Shown here: positions 56,741 through 64,000 of the stretch, one piece after another | Position numbering within the stretch: position 1 is the stretch's first letter | Layout of the letters: every line of letters begins with the position of its first letter | Assembly: GCA_964425695.1 (NCBI GenBank) | Contig: CAYRNF010000006.1 | Location: 62,001-126,000, forward strand | Origin: JAKPBU01 sp964425695 | Lineage (GTDB): Bacteria > Pseudomonadota > Gammaproteobacteria > Xanthomonadales > Xanthomonadaceae | Direction: 5' to 3' | Length of the DNA stretch: 64,000 bases | Position numbers and translations under genes: made by a program | Notes under the pieces: generated by a model | Told to the model about the DNA's origin: nothing | The model's input: the letters and a program-made list of their open reading frames with translations, nothing else | Databases searched by the model: none

Positions 56741-59227
56741 ATGAGCGTCGCGATCCCGTTCCTCGCCTTCCTGTTCGCAGCGGCGTTCGCCGCCTACCAT
56801 CGCCTGCGGCTGTGGCTCTGGGCTGCAATTACCGCCGCGCTGCTGGCCGCGTGCTGGCTGCTGGGCGCCGATCCCACCGCTACCCTCGTGGCGGCCGCAC
56901 TGGTGGCGCTGGTGTCCGTGCCGCTGCTGCTGCCGTTCCTGCGCAAGCCGCTGATCACCGCGCCGCTGCTGAAGTTCTACACCCGGATCCTGCCGCCGCT
57001 GTCGGATACCGAGCGCACCGCACTGGAGTCGGGCACGGTCGGTTTCGAAGGCGAGCTGTTCTCGGGCAAGCCCGACTGGGACAAGCTGTTGACGCTGCCG
57101 AAGCCGGCGCTGACCGCGGAGGAGCAGGCCTTCCTCGACGGCCCATGCAACGAGCTGTGCCGGATGATCGACGACTGGGACATCACCCACGTGCGCGCCG
57201 ACCTGCCGCCGGAGATGTGGGAATTCATCAAGAAGAACAAGTTCTTCGGGATGATCGTGCCGAAGGAATACGGCGGCCTGGGTTTCTCGGCGCTGGCCAA
57301 CCACAAGGTGATCCAGAAGCTCTCGTCGATCTCCACCGTGGTCAGTTCCACCGTGGGCGTGCCCAATTCGCTGGGCCCGGCGGAGCTGCTGATGCATTAC
57401 GGCACCGACGAGCAGAAGCGCTACTACCTGCCGCGCCTGGCCGACGGCCGCGAGGTGCCCTGCTTCGCGCTGACCGGTCCGTTCGCCGGCTCGGATGCGA
57501 CCTCGATCCCGGATTTCGGCATCGTGTGCAAGGGAATCTGGAACGGCGAGGAGACGCTGGGCATCCGCCTGACGCTCAACAAGCGCTACATCACCCTGGC
57601 GCCGGTGGCCACGCTGATCGGCGTGGCGTTCCGCATGTACGACCCGGATGGCCTGATCGGCGACACGCGCGACATCGGCATCTCGCTGGTGCTGGTGCCG
57701 CGCGACGTCGAGGGGTTGAACATCGGCCGCCGCCACTTCCCGCTGAACTCGCCGTTCCAGAACGGCCCGATCCAGGGCCGCGACATCTTCCTGCCGCTGA
57801 GCCAGCTGATCGGCGGCCAGGCGTACGCCGGCCAGGGCTGGCGCATGCTGATGGAAAACCTGTCGATCGGCCGCTCCATCACCCTGCCCTCCACCGCCAG
57901 CGGCGGCGCCAAGCTCGCGGCCGTGGTGGGTGGCGCCTACGCGCGCATCCGCAAGCAGTTCGGCCTGTCGGTGGGCCGCTTCGAGGGCGTGGAGGAAGCG
58001 CTGGCGCGCATCGGCGGCAAGGCGTATGCCATCAGCGCGCTGTCGCAGGCCACCGCCGCCGCGGTGGCGCGCGGCGAGAACCCGGCCGTGCCTTCCACCA
58101 TTTCCAAGTACCACTGCACCCAGATGGGCCGCGAGGTCTCGCAGGACCTGATGGACGTGCTGGGCGGCAAGGGCATCATCCTGGGGCCGCGCAATTTCGC
58201 CGGCCGCGGCTGGCAGGCTTCGCCGATCGCGATCACGGTGGAAGGCGCCAACATCATGACCCGCAGCCTGATGATCTTCGGGCAGGGCGCGATCCTGTGC
58301 CATCCGTGGGTGCTCAAGGAGATGAAGGCGGCGCAGCTGCCGGATCCGAAGCAGCGCATCGACGAGTTCGACCGCAACCTGTTCGGCCACATCGGCTACG
58401 CCATCAGCAACGCGGTGCGCAGCTGGTGGTACGGCCTGACCAGCGCCCGGATCGGCGCCGCGCCGGGCGATGCCTACACCCGCCGCTACTTCCGCAAGCT
58501 GGACCGCTACTCTGCCGCGTTGTCGGTGATGGCCGACACCTCGATGCTGCTGCTGGGCGGCAAGCTGAAGTTCAAGGAGTCGCTGTCGGGCCGCCTGGGC
58601 GACGTGCTCAGCCAGCTGTACATCGCCAGCGCCATGCTCAAGCGCTACCAGGACGAGGGCGCGCCGGAAGCCGACCAGCCGCTGCTGGCATGGGCCTTCC
58701 ACGACGCGGTCAACAAGATCGAGACCGCCCTGTCCGGCGCGCTGCGCAACTTCCCGATCCGCCCGGTGGGCTGGCTGCTGTGGGCGCTGATCTTCCCGCT
58801 GGGCCGCCGCGCGCAGGCGCCTAGCGACCGGCTGGGGCATCGCGTGGCGTCGCTGCTGATGACACCCAACGAGGCCCGCGATCGGCTGATGTCCGGCGTG
58901 TTCACCGAGCCGACCGCGCTGAACCCGGCGGGCCGGATCATCGCGTCCCTGCCCAAGGTCATCCTGGCCGACCCGGTCGAGCGCAAGTTCCTGAAGGCGC
59001 TCAAGACCCGCGGCATCGAGGCCTGGGACTTCGCCGCGCAGCTCGACGAGGGCGTCAGGGAAGGCTGGATCACGGCCGAAGAGCGGCGCCAGCTGGAGGA
59101 ACTGCGCGAGATCACGCTGGACGCGATCACCGTGGACGACTTCGATCCCGAGGAACTGCGCTCGGCCGGGTATCGCACGCTCTACGGCGAGGACCGGCCG
59201 CAGGCCGAATCGCGCGCCGCGGCGTGA
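56741..59227 (+). CDS. fadE: Acyl-CoA dehydrogenase FadE
   Basis: The FAD enzyme that starts fatty-acid beta-oxidation. 828 residues, like E. coli FadE (814) and much longer than ordinary acyl-CoA dehydrogenases. Three N-terminal hydrophobic segments (to about residue 75) anchor it, then the catalytic domain: FFGMIVPKEYGGLGFSALANH, CFALTGPFAGSDATSIPDFG, and VEGANIMTRSLMIFGQGA. The C-terminal FadE-specific domain is complete. GGGGGAG seven bases upstream supports 56741; an ATG at 56708 gives an unlikely extension. Regulation is by the operator described for the divergent tetR. Confidence 0.96.
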   Translation: MSVAIPFLAFLFAAAFAAYHRLRLWLWAAITAALLAACWLLGADPTATLVAAALVALVSVPLLLPFLRKPLITAPLLKFYTRILPPLSDTERTALESGTVGFEGELFSGKPDWDKLLTLPKPALTAEEQAFLDGPCNELCRMIDDWDITHVRADLPPEMWEFIKKNKFFGMIVPKEYGGLGFSALANHKVIQKLSSISTVVSSTVGVPNSLGPAELLMHYGTDEQKRYYLPRLADGREVPCFALTGPFAGSDATSIPDFGIVCKGIWNGEETLGIRLTLNKRYITLAPVATLIGVAFRMYDPDGLIGDTRDIGISLVLVPRDVEGLNIGRRHFPLNSPFQNGPIQGRDIFLPLSQLIGGQAYAGQGWRMLMENLSIGRSITLPSTASGGAKLAAVVGGAYARIRKQFGLSVGRFEGVEEALARIGGKAYAISALSQATAAAVARGENPAVPSTISKYHCTQMGREVSQDLMDVLGGKGIILGPRNFAGRGWQASPIAITVEGANIMTRSLMIFGQGAILCHPWVLKEMKAAQLPDPKQRIDEFDRNLFGHIGYAISNAVRSWWYGLTSARIGAAPGDAYTRRYFRKLDRYSAALSVMADTSMLLLGGKLKFKESLSGRLGDVLSQLYIASAMLKRYQDEGAPEADQPLLAWAFHDAVNKIETALSGALRNFPIRPVGWLLWALIFPLGRRAQAPSDRLGHRVASLLMTPNEARDRLMSGVFTEPTALNPAGRIIASLPKVILADPVERKFLKALKTRGIEAWDFAAQLDEGVREGWITAEERRQLEELREITLDAITVDDFDPEELRSAGYRTLYGEDRPQAESRAAA

Positions 59228-59276
59228 CAACGGGCGTCGTCCCCGCAGGCGCGGGGATGGCGCCGGAACCCTGCCC

Positions 59277-59753
59277 ATGCCGCAGCCGAGCGTGCTGTCC
59301 CTCTACCACCGGCTGGCGCCGCTCCCCGCGGGCCGGTGGCTGTTCTCGCGCGTCATCTGCCTGAAGGCGCCCTATTTCGCCAGCATCGCGCCGCGCATCG
59401 AATCGCTGGCGCCGGGACGCGGCGTGGCGACGCTTCGCCACCGCCGCCGCGTCAGCAACCACATCGGCAGCGTGCACGCGATCGCGCTGTGCAACCTGGC
59501 CGAATTCGTCGGCGGCCTCACCTGCGACGTGAGCATTCCACCGGGCATGCGCTGGATCCCCAAGGGCATGACGGTGGAATACCTGAAGAAGGCGATGGGA
59601 ACAATGCGCGCCACCGCCACGCCGGAGTTCGCTCCCGCGCAGGCGCAGACCGGCTACGAACTGCCGGTCCGCGTGGAGGTGGCCGATGGCGCGGGCGATG
59701 CGGTCTTCCGCGCGCGCATCGCGATGTGGGTGTCGCCCACCCCGCCGCGCTGA
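59277..59753 (+). CDS. Hotdog-fold thioesterase-like protein (DUF4442)
   Basis: A 158-residue DUF4442 protein with the hotdog thioesterase/dehydratase fold. Seen: LKAPYFASIAPRIESLAPGRGVATLRHRRRVSNHIGSVHAIALCNLAEFVGG, with the candidate catalytic residues in NHIGSVHA, and GMTVEYLKKAMGTMRATA. It probably hydrolyses an acyl-CoA. It lies 49 bases after fadE in the same direction, which fits a role in lipid breakdown. The gap holds a CCCCGC-AG-GCGGGG-like hairpin. Confidence 0.82.
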   Translation: MPQPSVLSLYHRLAPLPAGRWLFSRVICLKAPYFASIAPRIESLAPGRGVATLRHRRRVSNHIGSVHAIALCNLAEFVGGLTCDVSIPPGMRWIPKGMTVEYLKKAMGTMRATATPEFAPAQAQTGYELPVRVEVADGAGDAVFRARIAMWVSPTPPR

Positions 59754-59854
59754 GCTGCGCCCGGCGCGCTGGCCGACTGGCGAACTCGCGCTGCCCGACG
59801 GTGCGGTGCGCACAGGGTCGCTGCATGGTGACGCGAATCCGGGGCGACGTGGTC

Positions 59855-59868
59855 GCGGCTGAAGCCGC
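59855..59868. repeat. GTAG-REP-like half element
   Basis: GCGGCT-GA-AGCCGC hairpin within the string GCGGCTGAAGCCGCTC, the core of the xanthomonad REP family also present at 28.2 kb. Confidence 0.55.
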
Positions 59869-59902
59869 TCGTGCCGCGTGGCTGCGTTGACCGGCCGCGC
59901 AT

Positions 59903-59930
59903 GAAAAGGCCCGCCGTGGGGGTCCGGGCC
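59903..59930 (-). terminator. Rho-independent terminator of the ECF operon
   Basis: Minus strand: GGCCCG-GACCCCCACGG-CGGGCC followed by TTTTC. It lies 34 bases after the end of the DUF4097 gene. Confidence 0.7.
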
Positions 59931-59964
59931 GGCCTGGGAAGTGACCGGTGCTGGCCGGTGCGCG

Positions 59965-60873
59965 TCAATCCAGGGTCAGGGTGAAATCCCCCGAGAAGGT
60001 TTCCACCCGGATCTCGCCGGCGCCGTTGCCGTAGCGCGTGCGCAGGCTCGAGCCGGGGCCGAACTCCTCCTTGTCCACCTTGGCGCCCGGCGCGCGCAGC
60101 GTGCCGCTGAAACTGTCCGCCTCGACCCGCGCCGACAGCGCGCGCGGCAGGTGTAGGTCGATGTCCCCGCTCACCGTTTCGCCGCGCACCTCGCCGCCGC
60201 GCGCCAGGCCGATGCGCGCGGTGATGTCGCCGGACACGCTTTGCGCCGAGAACCCGCGCAATGCCTCGCCACGGCTGTCCACCTGCACGCTGCCGGAGAC
60301 GGTTTCCACGTCCACGCGCCCGTTCATGCGCCCGCGCAGCGCGATCTCGCCGCTGACGCTGTCGGTGGACACGTCGCCGGCGGAATTGATGGTCAGCGTC
60401 TGGCTGCCGCTGACGGTCTCGATCTGGGCGCTGCCCGGCGCGCCGGCGAACACCACGTCGCCGCTGACGCTTTCGATCTCGAGCTCCTGCGGCGCGACGC
60501 CTTCCACGTGCACCTGCGCCGAGACCGACTCGATGTCCAGCGACGCCTGCAGCGGCACCTGCACGATCAGCGTGGTCGGCCCGCTGCGGCTGTTGCCGCG
60601 GCCCCAGCTGCGCTCCGGGTACTTCGCTTCGATGCGCAGGCTGGCGCCGCCGCCATCCACGATCAGCCGCTCCACGCCGTCGCCCAGCGAGCCGGTCACC
60701 CGCACCTCGTTGCGGTTCCAGGGCTTCACCTCGATGCGTCCCTTGAGGTTCTCGATGTGGACGCTGCCGCGCGCGTCGAGCGGGCGGGTCTCGTCGATGG
60801 GCGTGGCGGCGAACGCCGGGGCGGCGGCGGCCAGTACGGCGGTGGCGATGAGAGTGCGGCGAAGGCGGAACAT
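59965..60873 (-). CDS. DUF4097 beta-helix surface/envelope protein
   Basis: A 302-residue exported protein (signal peptide LIATAVLAAAAPAFAA) whose mature part is a DUF4097 adhesin-like beta-helix. Nine copies of a (D/E)(S/T)(V/F)SG(D/E/S) turn, such as IESVSGD, ETVSGS and DSVSGE, repeat about every 18-25 residues. Function unknown; such proteins commonly sit behind an ECF sigma/anti-sigma pair. The ATG at 60873 has GGAG eight bases upstream. Confidence 0.88.
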   Translation of the reverse strand: MFRLRRTLIATAVLAAAAPAFAATPIDETRPLDARGSVHIENLKGRIEVKPWNRNEVRVTGSLGDGVERLIVDGGGASLRIEAKYPERSWGRGNSRSGPTTLIVQVPLQASLDIESVSAQVHVEGVAPQELEIESVSGDVVFAGAPGSAQIETVSGSQTLTINSAGDVSTDSVSGEIALRGRMNGRVDVETVSGSVQVDSRGEALRGFSAQSVSGDITARIGLARGGEVRGETVSGDIDLHLPRALSARVEADSFSGTLRAPGAKVDKEEFGPGSSLRTRYGNGAGEIRVETFSGDFTLTLD

Positions 60874-60914
60874 GGCGTGGTCTCCGGACAGGGCAAGCCG
60901 AGCGCGGCGGCGCA

Positions 60915-61454
60915 TCAGCTGAAAGTGGCGCGCTGGGTGAGCTCCAGGCGTTTGTCGTAGGTGCGGCGCAGCTGGTCCAGCAGGAACCGCGCATCGGGAT
61001 CGCGCGCCAGCGCCGTGCGGATCTGCTGGGCGCTGCGGTCAAGTTCCTGCAGCGCGGCACCGGCGGGCGCGACCGGCGCGCCGGCGGCCTGCAGCTCGCG
61101 CAGCGCGCCTTCGTACTCGCGGGTCAGCGCCTGCGCCTGGCGTTCCAGCATGGCCCCGCCGGCGTCCGCAGGCGGCAGGCCCAAGCCGGGGCGCAGCTGC
61201 CAGGCCACGCCCACCGCCAGCACCAGCGACGCGGCCAGCGCGAACGGCGCCAGGCGACGTGCCCGGCCGGGGCGCAGCGGCACCACGTTGCGGGCCGCAT
61301 CGGGCGCCGGGCGCGATGCCTGCGCGATGCGCGCGGCGATGCCCGGCCACAGGTCGTGCGCCGGCAGCTGTTCGCCGCGCAGTCCGCGCAGCTGCATCAG
61401 CAGGTCGGCGTCGCCGTCCGCTGCGGGGTGGGAGTCGGTGCGGTTCGTGGTCAT
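60915..61454 (-). CDS. Membrane anti-sigma factor
   Basis: A 179-residue protein with a cytosolic N-terminal region (DLLMQLRGLRGEQLPAHDLWPGIAARIAQ), one transmembrane helix at about 69-87, and a periplasmic coiled-coil-like tail. It lacks the HxxxCxxC zinc motif of ZAS anti-sigma factors. The role is inferred from the four-base overlap with an ECF sigma gene. It should hold the sigma factor at the membrane until an envelope signal arrives. Confidence 0.85.
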   Translation of the reverse strand: MTTNRTDSHPAADGDADLLMQLRGLRGEQLPAHDLWPGIAARIAQASRPAPDAARNVVPLRPGRARRLAPFALAASLVLAVGVAWQLRPGLGLPPADAGGAMLERQAQALTREYEGALRELQAAGAPVAPAGAALQELDRSAQQIRTALARDPDARFLLDQLRRTYDKRLELTQRATFS

Positions 61455-62074
61455 GCGCGTGCGTTCCCGAGTCTGTCTGCCGGGTCGAAACCCGCCAGGC
61501 GTTGCCGCAGCAGGCCGCGTGCGCGGTGCAGCTGCGCCTTGGAGCTTCCCACCGCCATGCCCAGCTCGGTGGCGATCTCCTCGTGCTTCCAGCCTTCCAC
61601 ATCGTGCAGCACCAGCACCGCGCGGGCGCGCGGCGGCAGCGTGGCGACCGCGCGCTCCAGGTCGGTGCGCAGCGCGGTGCCGTGGCCGGCCGAATCGGCG
61701 GCGCCCAGGGTGTCGAAGACCGATTCGTCCTCGTCCTCGCCCGGCCGGCTGCGGCGGCTGCGCAGTTCCATCAGCGCGGTGTTCACGGCCAGCCGGTGCA
61801 GCCAGGTGGAAAAGCGGCTCTCGAACCGGTAGCCGGGCAGCGCCTGCCAGGCACGGACGAAGGCTTCCTGGGTCAGGTCCTCCGCGCGGGCGCCCGCCCC
61901 GCCCACCAGCCGCGCGATCACCCCGTGCACGCGGCCCAGGTGGCGCCGGTACAGCGCCTCGAAGGCCGGCATGTCGCCGCCGGACGCCAGCCGCGCCAGC
62001 GCCTGGTCCGGATCGTCCGCCGGGGCGGGGCTTTCGGCGGCGGCAGGCCAGGTGGTCACGGCAAGGGTCAGCAT
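61451..62074 (-). CDS. ECF RNA polymerase sigma factor
   Basis: A 207-residue extracytoplasmic-function sigma factor. Region 2: AFEALYRRHLGRVHGVIARLV and AEDLTQEAFVRAWQALPGYRFESRFSTWLHRLAVNTALM. Region 4: LPPRARAVLVLHDVEGWKHEEIATELGMAVGSSKAQLHRARGLLRQRL. There is no region 1.1 or 3. The ATG at 62074 was chosen because the residues before are not family-like. The operon order is sigma, anti-sigma, DUF4097, so the signal probably concerns the envelope. Confidence 0.95.
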   Translation of the reverse strand: MLTLAVTTWPAAAESPAPADDPDQALARLASGGDMPAFEALYRRHLGRVHGVIARLVGGAGARAEDLTQEAFVRAWQALPGYRFESRFSTWLHRLAVNTALMELRSRRSRPGEDEDESVFDTLGAADSAGHGTALRTDLERAVATLPPRARAVLVLHDVEGWKHEEIATELGMAVGSSKAQLHRARGLLRQRLAGFDPADRLGNARA

Positions 62075-62325
62075 ACGGATTGGGATGCGGGGCGGGCCCG
62101 CAGGGTTTAGAGCCGGTGCGAACCGGGCCAGGCGCCCCTGCATTGCGCCCGCCCCACGTGCCCTGCCGGGTACCAGGACCTTCCGGATTCCGTGCGCGTG
62201 CGACGGCGACACAACCAGGAACGTCCGCCGCCCGGGGAGGGGCGCAAGCCACGCCGCGTCGCGTCGCGTCCGCCCGGCAACGCCGCCCGGGCACGCGACG
62301 CCGCGTGGTCAGCCCTCCTTCGATG
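62075..62325. other. Upstream region of the ECF operon, no gene seen
   Basis: The stretch has no supported gene. A long open frame on the plus strand is the antisense of the sigma gene run into the repeat array. Confidence 0.5.
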
Positions 62326-62598
62326 GATGCCGGGCATGCGCCGATGAATGCCCGCCGTTCCGCCGTGAATGCCAGGCACTCGACACCGAGCGATCCGCAT
62401 TCAAGCGTGAGTGCGAACCGCTTGAGCGCGAATGCCGGGCATTCATGCATGAGTCCGAATCACTTGATCGTGAGTGCCGGGCATTCATGCATGACTCCGA
62501 ACCAGTCGAGCGTGAGTGCCGGGCACTCACGCGTGAGCGCGAACCACGCGTGCGCGAGTGTCCGGCATTCAAACGCGTGTTCCGTGGGCTCGATGCCC
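62326..62598. repeat. Array of 13 degenerate 21-bp repeats with palindromic cores
   Basis: Successive 21-base units follow an AGTGCCGGGCATTCATGCRTG-like consensus; units at 62431 and 62473 are the most alike. Higher-order 42-bp units appear because alternate copies resemble each other. Dyads: TCATGCATGA at 62443-62452 and 62485-62494, CTCACGCGTGAG at 62526-62537, so their centres are 42 bases apart; CACGCGTG (62545-62552) and ACGCGT (62573-62578) follow. The array is open in several frames because 21 is a multiple of three. No ribosome site or credible start was seen, so coding is not claimed. The consensus is shown to 20 bases or fewer elsewhere. Confidence 0.85.
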
Positions 62599-62746
62599 GG
62601 CGCCGGCGGGTCACGGGCGACTGGCGGCACCTATCGCCGCCCTCTCGCGGCTCACCCGTGCCCCGGGCACTGTGCCGGCGGGCGCCTCCCCGGCGCTCCG
62701 CGGGTCCGCCGGGCGCCATCAGGTGCCGGTTCTAAGACCGCCTTCC
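62599..62746. other. Short stretch without a gene, before the phosphoesterase gene end
   Basis: No gene, RNA or terminator could be supported here. Confidence 0.5.
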
Positions 62747-63646
62747 TCAGCGCCCGGCCGCTGCCGTCCCTGCGCGGGCGGCGTCGGCGCTGCGCAGGGT
62801 CAACCGCGAGATCTCCGGCGGCACGCCCAGCCGCGCCGGCACGATGCTGGTGCCGATGCCCGGGCTGACGAACAGGCTGCGGCCGCCGTCCGCGATCAAC
62901 CCGCGCAATCGGTGCGAGCCGGGGCGGAACTCGGGTGGCGGCATCAGCCCGAACGGGTTGATCTGCCCGCCGTGGGTATGCCCGGCCACGGTCAGCGCGG
63001 CGCGCGCGGGGATCCGCGGCCACAGGTCGGGTTCGTGGGTCAGCGCGATGGCTGGTGCATCGCCCGTCACACGCGCGAACGTGCCTTCGACATCCGGGTT
63101 GCCTTCCTGCAGGTCGCCCAGTCCCACCAGCCAGAAGCGGCAGCCGCGCACGGTCAGCGGCAGCGCGGTGTCGTCGACCATGCGCACGCCCGCGGCGGAG
63201 AAGGCCCGGGCCACCTGCGGCCCGTTCTTCCACCAGTCGTGGTTGCCCAGCACCGCGTACACCGGCTTGCGCGCGGTGAGCGGGCGCAGGTGTTCGGCGA
63301 TGGTGTCGGCGGGGATGTAGGTCCCCATGAACACGCTCAGGATCACGTAGTCGCCGGCCATCAGCACCATGTCCGCGTCGCTTTCGGCCAGGCGCCCGAC
63401 CCAGCGCTTGAGGTTGTCCACGCCGTTGCGCGGCGAGCCGGTGTGCGTGTCGGCCACCACGTCCACGCGCAGGCCGTCGCACTGCGCCGGCCAGCCGGTG
63501 GGCGTCACCGCATAGTCGCGCTCCACCAGCTGTCCCGGCTCCACCACGAAGCCGTGCACCAGCACCGCCAGCAGCGCGGCCAGCAGCAGTGCCGCCAGCA
63601 CCTTCCACCCCATGCGTCCGCGCGCCGCGCGCGCCGTGGGCCTCAT
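62747..63646 (-). CDS. Membrane-anchored metallophosphoesterase
   Basis: A 299-residue calcineurin-type phosphoesterase with an N-terminal transmembrane helix (VLAALLLAALLAVLVHGFVV). The metal motifs are complete: DVVADTHTG (DxH), MAGDY (GD), LGNHDWW (GNHD), ALTHEPD and AGHTHGGQINPFG (GHTH). The active site probably faces the periplasm. Related enzymes (YkuE/LpxH-like) hydrolyse UDP-sugar lipids or phosphodiesters. Its start at 63646 overlaps the end of the transporter gene by four bases. An internal ATG (63613) is possible. Confidence 0.9.
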   Translation of the reverse strand: MRPTARAARGRMGWKVLAALLLAALLAVLVHGFVVEPGQLVERDYAVTPTGWPAQCDGLRVDVVADTHTGSPRNGVDNLKRWVGRLAESDADMVLMAGDYVILSVFMGTYIPADTIAEHLRPLTARKPVYAVLGNHDWWKNGPQVARAFSAAGVRMVDDTALPLTVRGCRFWLVGLGDLQEGNPDVEGTFARVTGDAPAIALTHEPDLWPRIPARAALTVAGHTHGGQINPFGLMPPPEFRPGSHRLRGLIADGGRSLFVSPGIGTSIVPARLGVPPEISRLTLRSADAARAGTAAAGR

Positions 63647-64000
63647 GCGGCGTGCCCGGCCGGGACCGGTCCGCGTTCGGCAGGCAGGCGGCGCTCCTCG
63701 CGCAGCAGCCGCCACGCACTGAAGGTCATGCCCGACGCGATCAGCAGGCCCGCGCCGAAGACCACGTTGGACCCGAATGCCGACAGCAGCTTGTGCACCC
63801 ACACGAAGGTCAGGTCGCCGCCACGGTAGATCACCGTGTCGATGGCCGCACCGGCCTTGTAGCGCCACTCACGGCCCACGCGCGTGTAGATGGTCTCGCG
63901 CGCCGGCTTGGCTAGCGAGAACTCGCCCGCGCGCGTCACCACCTGCACGATGGCGATCAGCACCGGCAGCGGCGACGCCGACAGCATCGCGAAGCCGAAC
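63643..64000 (-). CDS. NTP/NDP exchanger-like transporter, 3' part only
   Basis: The C-terminal 118 or so codons of a membrane transporter; the N-terminal part is beyond the window. The segment FSLAKPARETIYTRVGREWRYKAGAAIDTVIYRGGD with adjacent hydrophobic helices resembles the ATP/ADP translocase (Npt/NTT) family as found in free-living bacteria, where the solute is often unknown. It is translationally coupled to the phosphoesterase gene (ATGA). Confidence 0.7.
   Translation of the reverse strand, partial: FGFAMLSASPLPVLIAIVQVVTRAGEFSLAKPARETIYTRVGREWRYKAGAAIDTVIYRGGDLTFVWVHKLLSAFGSNVVFGAGLLIASGMTFSAWRLLREERRLPAERGPVPAGHAA

Noticed and set aside
62326..62598. CRISPR array
   Set aside because: Units are 21 bases, contiguous and degenerate, without unique spacers; no cas gene is present.
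62309..62719. A 136-codon minus-strand frame with MNARHSR-like repeats, and a plus-strand frame with RECRAF-like heptads
   Set aside because: Both follow from a 21-base tandem repeat that keeps all frames open; no ribosome site or conserved start supports translation, although it remains possible.

Overview
The window is high-GC DNA from a gammaproteobacterium, most likely of the family Lysobacteraceae/Xanthomonadaceae (a Lysobacter, Luteimonas or Pseudoxanthomonas relative). The reasons are the gene orders algH-yqgF-pyrB, pilT/pilU-yggS-proC and metX-metB-hom behind a SAM-I riboswitch, the GTP-type PEP carboxykinase, a large TonB-dependent receptor, GTAG-headed REP-like repeats, and the gene density. 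It reads as chromosomal core sequence: no phage, plasmid, insertion sequence, CRISPR, rRNA or tRNA gene was recognised. Two genes run off the edges (an mgtE-type magnesium transporter on the left, a nucleotide-exchanger-like transporter on the right).

Layout. 1-9.8 kb: mgtE, a lipoprotein esterase, the pyrB-yqgF-algH operon, tag, an FKBP isomerase, an aminotransferase paired with a sulfotransferase-like protein, and the pilus retraction ATPases pilT/pilU separated by an inverted heptamer array. 9.9-19.5 kb: yggS-proC-DUF4426 operon, a zinc-ribbon protein, a BtuF-like/GNAT/pdxH operon, a glycerate-kinase-like protein, dodecin, aroK-aroB, a WGR protein, hemE and a HAD phosphatase. 19.5-34 kb: a giant beta-propeller hybrid histidine kinase, a YceI-cytochrome b561-YceI operon, two GTPases, a glutaredoxin-like protein, sdaA and a beta-propeller diguanylate cyclase. 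33.8-37.6 kb: the methionine operon with riboswitch, promoter and a perfect 24-bp operator-like palindrome. 37.6-48 kb: a phytase-like lipoprotein, an M23 peptidase, prfC, a hemolysin-III protein, AsmA, CBS and GT2 proteins, mtgA and hslO. 48-54 kb: an orphan exported protein, a TonB-dependent receptor, and a lower-GC pair made of a 2OG-Fe(II) oxygenase and a sulfotransferase-like protein. 54-64 kb: pckG; tetR divergent from fadE with a clear operator; a thioesterase; an ECF sigma/anti-sigma/DUF4097 operon; a 21-bp tandem repeat array of dyad-symmetric units; a metallophosphoesterase and the partial transporter.

How it works together. Most genes are housekeeping (pyrimidine, proline, aromatic, haem, methionine, serine and B6 metabolism, translation, peptidoglycan). 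The parts most worth a second look are regulatory or accessory: the double control of methionine synthesis, the fadE operator, several genes whose start codon sits 6-8 nt after a -10-like hexamer (probable leaderless mRNAs), the receptor/oxygenase/sulfotransferase cluster, two sensors that share a propeller architecture but use different outputs, and the 21/42-bp palindrome array at 62.3-62.6 kb, for which I know no described counterpart.
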